Assembly: GCA_019186965.1 (NCBI GenBank)
Contig: JABARV010000003.1
Span: forward strand, 243,504-307,503
From: Turneriella sp.
Lineage (GTDB): Bacteria; Spirochaetota; Leptospiria; Turneriellales; Turneriellaceae
Length of the DNA: 64,000 bases
Direction: 5' to 3'
Positions 59,862-64,000 of this stretch are shown here, piece by piece. Below the pieces are notes generated by a model, which was not told the origin of the DNA, made no database searches, and saw nothing but the letters and a program-made list of their open reading frames with translations. A program made the translations under genes and the position numbers. The stretch's first letter is position 1. Each line of letters starts with the position of its first letter.

Positions 59862-60140
59862 CTAATTATTTTGCAGTCGCCTAAAGGTATCTTTCAACTG
59901 GGTGAGTCTTTCGATATTTTCGGTTTTACTATGCCGCCCAAGCTGAAACAACACCGCTTCAAGGCTGTTATACCCACTCACGACGAACAGAGCATCGACG
60001 CCACGGTATTTCAAGATCTTGAGTTCGGCAAGTGCCGCTTCGGCGGCTGTGCGCACTTCGGCGTCTTTGCAAGCGTCTGCAACAACCGCTACCGTAAAAA
60101 ACGCGGTAGCAAAAAAAGTAACGGCATAGCATACCCTCAT
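59862..60140 (-). CDS. small secreted protein coupled to the CHAT gene
   Basis: 92 residues with signal peptide VTFFATAFFTVAVVADA. The mature part is helical (KDAEVRTAAEAALAELKILK...NSLEAVLFQLGRHSKTENIERLTQLKDTFRRLQ). No family recognised. Its ATG overlaps the CHAT stop (ATGA), so it is almost certainly co-translated. The CHAT protein's C-terminal tail would share the periplasm with it. Confidence 0.7.
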   Translation of the reverse strand: MRVCYAVTFFATAFFTVAVVADACKDAEVRTAAEAALAELKILKYRGVDALFVVSGYNSLEAVLFQLGRHSKTENIERLTQLKDTFRRLQNN

Positions 60141-61579
60141 GGCATTTCATTTTTTAGACGAATGATTTTTGAAGACTCGGGTACGTCCATTTGCAAAACC
60201 TCGGATAAAATTTGTTCTTTATCATCCCTCGTATAATACGGGTGCGGCGTCGTGCGAAAATCGGCGGCAAGCTTTTTGAGTGCCGGCGAATGGATGACTG
60301 CCGCTTGTTCGCGGCGCGGCAAAACGGTAAGGGCAAGCGGTTCCTCGTTGGGCGGTTTAGACGACGTTTCGGTCGGTGCCTGAACTTGAGGGGGATGTAC
60401 CTGTTTCTTGCTATGCCGTTTTGCTGTGGAAGCAACTTTTTTCTCTACTTGTATTTTTTGAACTGGAGTCGTACGACCACGCGTAATGAATACGGCAGTA
60501 ACGGCGACCAAAAACAACGCCGCCGCCGCGATAAAGTACCCGCGTTTCTTGCGCTTGCGTTCTTTTGGCGCGGTAAAGAACTGTATGCCCAACCATGCGA
60601 GTTCAGCGGCGCCGAATTTTTCAAAAAGTAGACGCCGTGCCGATAGCGTAATTTCTGCAAGACTCTTCTTGGAACGCGAATCAAAAAATTGCTTGAACGC
60701 TGCCGTCTTTTCGCGCCTTAAGAAATCCCCCCATATTGTTTTAGCGGCAAACACAGAAGCCGCATCAGAAACGGGGTAATTGTAACCGATATAATTTTTC
60801 ACGCCTGCCGACAAAAAAGCGTACGCAAGACCGGTTTCGCCCAATTCGCCTGCCGAGTTGCAACCGTTGACGAACGCCAGCTTTACATGACTGAGGCCCA
60901 GCGCAGCGATGTCGTTCGCGCTCAACGTGCTTTCGCTTAGGCTAAGCGATTGCCCGCGCACATGCCCCGCATAATGTAAGTATTCGCAATGGGTGAGTTC
61001 ATCGACCACCTGCGCCGCACTCGCAAGCTTACCGAGCGTCGTCGTCTTTACAGTATGCGCGGTGAGGCTTTTGAGCGATGCCTTTTCTTCTTCGGCGTGC
61101 TTTGCAATGTCGGCAGCACCTTCGGTGTTCGCCATGAGTAAAAACCGCCGCGCATTTTTCTTCGCCTCTGCCGCAGGCAAAGGTGAAACCGTACGTATCT
61201 GCCGCAAAAGGGGCACTGTCAACCCGGCGAATTTACGGCGTAGCGGCAAAATCTCAAACGGCAGACGCGCCCAATCGGCATCAACGGCAAAGACAAGCTC
61301 GTGCGCACCATCAAGATTCAGCGTCGGTAAAAAAAGCAACGTTTGCAGCGTCTCACCATAGCGCGTGAGTTTACGCGCCACTTCAGCATCCAACTTTTTA
61401 TCGTCGGGACGGCTGTTCTTTTCTGCAAGCACCCGCGACACAAACCCCAACCAATCGCTCAAAAACATGAGCAGCAATTTTTTAGGCACAAGCTTATGGT
61501 TCTCAACGCTACTCGACACTGCTTCATCGACCAAAATATCGACGTTATCTAAGGCGACGTTGAGAATGCGTATGTGCAT
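60137..61579 (-). CDS. CHAT-domain protease with transmembrane anchor
   Basis: 480 residues. The CHAT caspase-like domain (about 90-340) keeps the catalytic dyad: His206 in YLHYAGHVRG and Cys240 in FVNGCNSAG. RKRKKRG (341-347) precedes one transmembrane helix (348-366), predicting a cytoplasmic protease and a periplasmic tail rich in Pro/Lys, ending in a helical segment (DDKEQILSEVLQMDVPESSK). CHAT proteases act in defence and programmed death systems among others. The coupled small secreted protein is its only obvious partner. Confidence 0.85.
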   Translation of the reverse strand: MHIRILNVALDNVDILVDEAVSSSVENHKLVPKKLLLMFLSDWLGFVSRVLAEKNSRPDDKKLDAEVARKLTRYGETLQTLLFLPTLNLDGAHELVFAVDADWARLPFEILPLRRKFAGLTVPLLRQIRTVSPLPAAEAKKNARRFLLMANTEGAADIAKHAEEEKASLKSLTAHTVKTTTLGKLASAAQVVDELTHCEYLHYAGHVRGQSLSLSESTLSANDIAALGLSHVKLAFVNGCNSAGELGETGLAYAFLSAGVKNYIGYNYPVSDAASVFAAKTIWGDFLRREKTAAFKQFFDSRSKKSLAEITLSARRLLFEKFGAAELAWLGIQFFTAPKERKRKKRGYFIAAAALFLVAVTAVFITRGRTTPVQKIQVEKKVASTAKRHSKKQVHPPQVQAPTETSSKPPNEEPLALTVLPRREQAAVIHSPALKKLAADFRTTPHPYYTRDDKEQILSEVLQMDVPESSKIIRLKNEMP

Positions 61580-61697
61580 ATGCTAATGTAATGTCGGATG
61601 CTTAAAAAGGTGGTCAATACTTTTTCATTAAAAGTAGAGGAGAATCAGTAGACTTAAATTATGAATGCACCCACCGGTCGCGTAAAAACCTAGGCCT

Positions 61698-62354
61698 ATG
61701 GATGCAGAGTTTTGGCACGATAAGTGGAAGAAAAAAGAAATTGGATTTAACTGCGAGACGCCGCATCCGTTACTCACGCGCTATTTTAATGCGTTGAATC
61801 TGGGGCGTGGCAGCCGCATTTTTGTGCCGCTTTGCGGCAAGTCTGTCGATATGGCTTGGCTCCTAAAAGAAGGCTACAAAATTGTCGGTTGCGAGCTAAG
61901 CGAAATTGCGGTGCGCGAATTTTTTGAGACGTTGCAATTAGAACCAGAGATATTGGAACTCGTCGATTTAAAAGTTTATCGAACCAAAGACATTGAAATC
62001 TACGTCGGCAACATATTTGACGTCAGTGAAGTTTTTTTCGACGCAGAAAGACATAACGAAATCCACGGCGTGTACGACAGAGCAGCCATCGTTGCTCTAC
62101 CCCCCGATATGCGAAAACGATATACACGGCACCTTGCAAGGATTACCAACCGCGCGCCACAACTCGTGATTACTTTTGAGTACGAGCAGAGCCAGATGCA
62201 GGGGCCGCAGTTCTCAGTGGACGGCAATGAAATGCATGCGCACTATGACGACGCTTTCACCCTCGAACGCCTTATGGAGATTGGAGTGAAAGGCGGTATC
62301 CGAGCGCAGGTACCGGCGAAAGAAGTTGTGTGGGCGGTGCGTCCGAAGGGATAG
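61698..62354 (+). CDS. tpm: thiopurine S-methyltransferase
   Basis: SAM-dependent methyltransferase of the TPMT family, 218 residues. DAEFWHDKWKKKEIGFNCETPHPLL is the family N-terminus. FVPLCGKSVDMAWLL and GCELSEIAVREFF are SAM-binding loops, and VYDRAAIVALPPDMRKRY and QGPQFSV are further signatures. Bacterial members methylate thiopurines, selenium or tellurium compounds. Single gene, with no partner evident. Confidence 0.93.
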   Translation: MDAEFWHDKWKKKEIGFNCETPHPLLTRYFNALNLGRGSRIFVPLCGKSVDMAWLLKEGYKIVGCELSEIAVREFFETLQLEPEILELVDLKVYRTKDIEIYVGNIFDVSEVFFDAERHNEIHGVYDRAAIVALPPDMRKRYTRHLARITNRAPQLVITFEYEQSQMQGPQFSVDGNEMHAHYDDAFTLERLMEIGVKGGIRAQVPAKEVVWAVRPKG

Positions 62355-62542
62355 CTTTTGACGATAACGGCCTACTCGACGTCGACGCCAACGGCGTTAT
62401 CGACTATTATATTCTTGTAGCGAGCGGTAATACCACATTGGCTTCCGATGCAAGCGGCAGCACACCGATAAAAATAACGACCAGCGGCAACAAATGTGAC
62501 GCTCACCTGCAACGACACCGTACTTTGCAATGCAATTTAAAG
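62349..62542 (+). pseudogene. remnant of a secreted protein with an EF-hand-like loop
   Basis: One frame reads GLLDVDANGVIDYYILVASGNTT...KITTSGN, with the calcium-loop pattern DxDxNGxID. A frame change near 62495 leads to NVTLTCNDTVLCNAI and a stop. No start or N-terminal region remains. Between 62543 and 62715 a 29-codon stretch ending YAESQSSCQNALRALQQI may be another remnant; nothing else is seen. Confidence 0.4.
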
Positions 62543-62715
62543 CGGCGCATCAGGGCAGTGCAAGCTCCGGCTCGGATGCAGGCGGCGGTTTTATTTCCTG
62601 ACTAATCTTGAAATGCCAAATGCCCGAAGGCGCCATGACGACGATCTATGCAGAATCGCAATCGTCGTGCCAAAACGCCCTGCGCGCGCTGCAACAAATA
62701 TAACAGAGATTGACA

Positions 62716-63174
62716 ATGGCGTGCGTCCAAAAATATTCGCCGATGCGTGCGATCCTTACCCTGATGCTTGCCGGTCTTTTTGTCACGACCAGCGTGTTCG
62801 CCGGCATCTTGCGCTCGCCCGAAGACCTCATTGAAGCGTTTTTTAATGCATGGCGTCTCAACAATACGACGTACATCAGTGTACTTTCAGGTAATCCTCA
62901 AAAAGGTCTCTCAAGCTTCGGCAACACGATAACCCGCGCCAAAGTACTCGATTACTCCATTGAAACTCAAGAACAAATTGGATCATACAGAATATTAAAA
63001 ACACGCATTAAGCTTAAATCGACAGATTACGGATTAAGAAAATTCACGCTTTACTTCTTTCTTAAAAAAGTAGACGGTTCCTGGGTTTGGGAAGAAGGTA
63101 TCGACTTCTCTAAACTTGGATACGAACCGACACCCAAGCGAGCACTGGCTCTATATTTATTCCTACGTCGTTAA
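62716..63174 (+). CDS. secreted protein with NTF2/DUF4878-like domain
   Basis: 153 residues with signal peptide AILTLMLAGLFVTTSVFA. SPEDLIEAFFNAWRLNNTTYISVLSG looks like the first helix of an NTF2-like cone fold; KTRIKLKSTDYGLRKFTLYFFLKKVDGSWVWEEG gives its strands. Starts at 62716 and 62743 are both possible. It is followed 30 bases later by a membrane coiled-coil gene. Function unknown. Confidence 0.65.
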   Translation: MACVQKYSPMRAILTLMLAGLFVTTSVFAGILRSPEDLIEAFFNAWRLNNTTYISVLSGNPQKGLSSFGNTITRAKVLDYSIETQEQIGSYRILKTRIKLKSTDYGLRKFTLYFFLKKVDGSWVWEEGIDFSKLGYEPTPKRALALYLFLRR

Positions 63175-63204
63175 AATAAAATTTATAAATTTAAAGGAGT
63201 TACA

Positions 63205-63834
63205 ATGAACAACGAAACAGAAAATTTGAATAGCGGTCTTTTTAATGGCCGCCTACTCGCGGTGCTGGGTATAATAGTGGTCGCGTTTGGCATCTTTCTC
63301 GAAAATTGGGATGTCGCGCGTTTATCTTCGCTCAAAGCATCTCTAACACAAATGGAAACCGAACGCACGCGAAAATACACCGCTGAGAAACCGGATTATC
63401 CCGTACGCGAAGTCGATTTTCTCATACCACCTCGCCCCGTGGCTTATAATGCAACAGATGCTGAAAAAGCCGCCTTTGCAGAAGCCAAAAGTCAATACGA
63501 CACCAGTAGAGCAGAGTTAGTCAAACAATTTGAAAATGACTTGAAAAAATACAACGATGAACAGCGAGAGTACCAAAAAAAGACTCAAGAGTTCAAAAAG
63601 CAAAAAGCTCTCTCTGAAAAAGAATATCAAAAAAAGAGACGAGAAGTTAAAGAAAGTATTGAAGATAAAGAAATCGCCATCAACAAAATGTGGTTTCCTT
63701 TAATCCTACGCTTCTTAGGTTCTCTCATTTTCTTAGGCGGAGCATTATTTATATTAAAGAATGCATCGCAATATGAAAAAGTAGGCGTGCTCATCTTAAT
63801 CGGTTTTGCGTTCAAGACAATCATCGGCCTTTAA
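63205..63834 (+). CDS. membrane protein with central coiled coil
   Basis: 209 residues; AAAGGAG before the ATG. One N-terminal transmembrane helix (LLAVLGIIVVAFGIFL) is followed by about 130 residues of charged helix with a coiled-coil core (ENDLKKYNDEQREYQKKTQEFKKQ...EKEYQKKRREVKESIEDKE) and two C-terminal hydrophobic helices (FLGSLIFLGGALFIL; VGVLILIGFAFKTIIGL). No family recognised. Its stop lies about 20 bases before the rRNA terminator of the opposite strand. Confidence 0.7.
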   Translation: MNNETENLNSGLFNGRLLAVLGIIVVAFGIFLENWDVARLSSLKASLTQMETERTRKYTAEKPDYPVREVDFLIPPRPVAYNATDAEKAAFAEAKSQYDTSRAELVKQFENDLKKYNDEQREYQKKTQEFKKQKALSEKEYQKKRREVKESIEDKEIAINKMWFPLILRFLGSLIFLGGALFILKNASQYEKVGVLILIGFAFKTIIGL

Positions 63835-63856
63835 CTTCTTAGCGTTCCGCAAAAAC

Positions 63857-63880
63857 AAAAAAGGCTCCTCAACGGAGCCC
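63857..63880 (-). terminator. rho-independent terminator of the rRNA operon
   Basis: On the minus strand GGCTCC (63874-63879) pairs with GGAGCC (63863-63868) across a 5-base loop and is followed by TTTTTT (63857-63862). It lies about 22 bases beyond the 5S 3' end. It may also limit read-through from the convergent plus-strand gene. Confidence 0.88.
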
Positions 63881-63901
63881 TTAAAAACACGACAACCCAA
63901 A

Positions 63902-64000
63902 ACCGTGCACGACCTACTCTCCCGGGCTCCGAAGAACCGAGTACCATTGGCGATGTAGGTCTTAACTTCTGTGTTCGGGATGGGAACAGGTGTTGCCCCT
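63902..64000 (-). rRNA. rrf: 5S ribosomal RNA (partial, 5' end outside the window)
   Basis: The minus strand carries the conserved 5S core: TCCCATCCCGAACACAGAAG, TTAAGnCCTACATCGCCAATGGTACT and the terminal GGGAGAGTAGGTCG. The gene's 5' end lies beyond position 64000; 23S and 16S would be expected to the right. A terminator follows at 63857-63880. Confidence 0.95.

Noticed and set aside
59862..60140. Bacterial gasdermin partner of the CHAT protease
   Set aside because: The coupled protein is only 92 residues, exported and helical; gasdermins are larger, cytoplasmic and beta-rich.

Overview
The window comes from a diderm bacterium. It has many signal peptides, spirochaete-style relaxed lipoboxes, beta-barrel-like outer-membrane proteins, an MlaE-type lipid transporter permease, a regulatory-type PTS enzyme I and a DUF2505-like gene. 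The mix, at roughly 45-50% G+C by eye, suggests a spirochaete of the Leptospirales/Turneriella kind. That assignment is tentative, because the only rRNA here is a partial 5S gene.

Layout. (1) 1-8391, minus strand: a sulfate assimilation operon, transcribed cysH-cysD-cysN-SUMT-MET8-like-cysI-sbp-cysT-cysW and running off the left edge. It imports sulfate, activates it to APS, reduces APS with an Fe-S APS reductase (there is no APS kinase), makes siroheme and reduces sulfite. (2) 8652-21604, minus strand: a 13-kb envelope locus with two giant repeat lipoproteins flanking four barrel-like proteins that fall into two alternating paralogous pairs. This is the strongest candidate for an undescribed system. 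(3) 21819-29932: housekeeping and metabolic genes (FAD oxidase, CysQ/IMPase-like, WecG-like transferase, a small basic protein coupled to cysE behind a CsrA-like leader, MBL hydrolase, MlaE, MazG). (4) 30028-33845: two radical SAM enzymes and a flavoprotein-rhodanese fusion that lacks both catalytic cysteines.

(5) 34003-39637: an ArsR/SRPBCC/VOC/DoxX/DHFR-like cassette with several truncated genes and two families of palindromic repeats, one of which carries a GxxExxY nuclease-like gene. (6) 39715-46000: a Fic gene with an operator-like divergent promoter, ankyrin proteins, a MITE-like element, a membrane zinc-ribbon protein and a 39-bp palindromic tandem array. (7) 46224-54590: PTS enzyme I, prolyl aminopeptidase, serine hydrolase, tRNA-Asp followed by a 90-bp tandem array that echoes the tRNA 3' end, a diacylglycerol-kinase-like protein, a GH1 beta-glucosidase and a GT2 enzyme.

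(8) 54600-64000: an eroded accessory region with an IS256-type remnant, an AAA_14/DUF4143 ATPase, frameshifted outer-membrane and metallophosphoesterase remnants, TM2 proteins and a membrane-anchored CHAT protein with a small secreted partner. It continues with a thiopurine methyltransferase and ends at a 5S rRNA gene with its terminator. Start sites were moved from the longest reading frame wherever a Shine-Dalgarno sequence, a family N-terminus or translational coupling argued for it. No database search was run, so family names rest on motifs recognised by eye.
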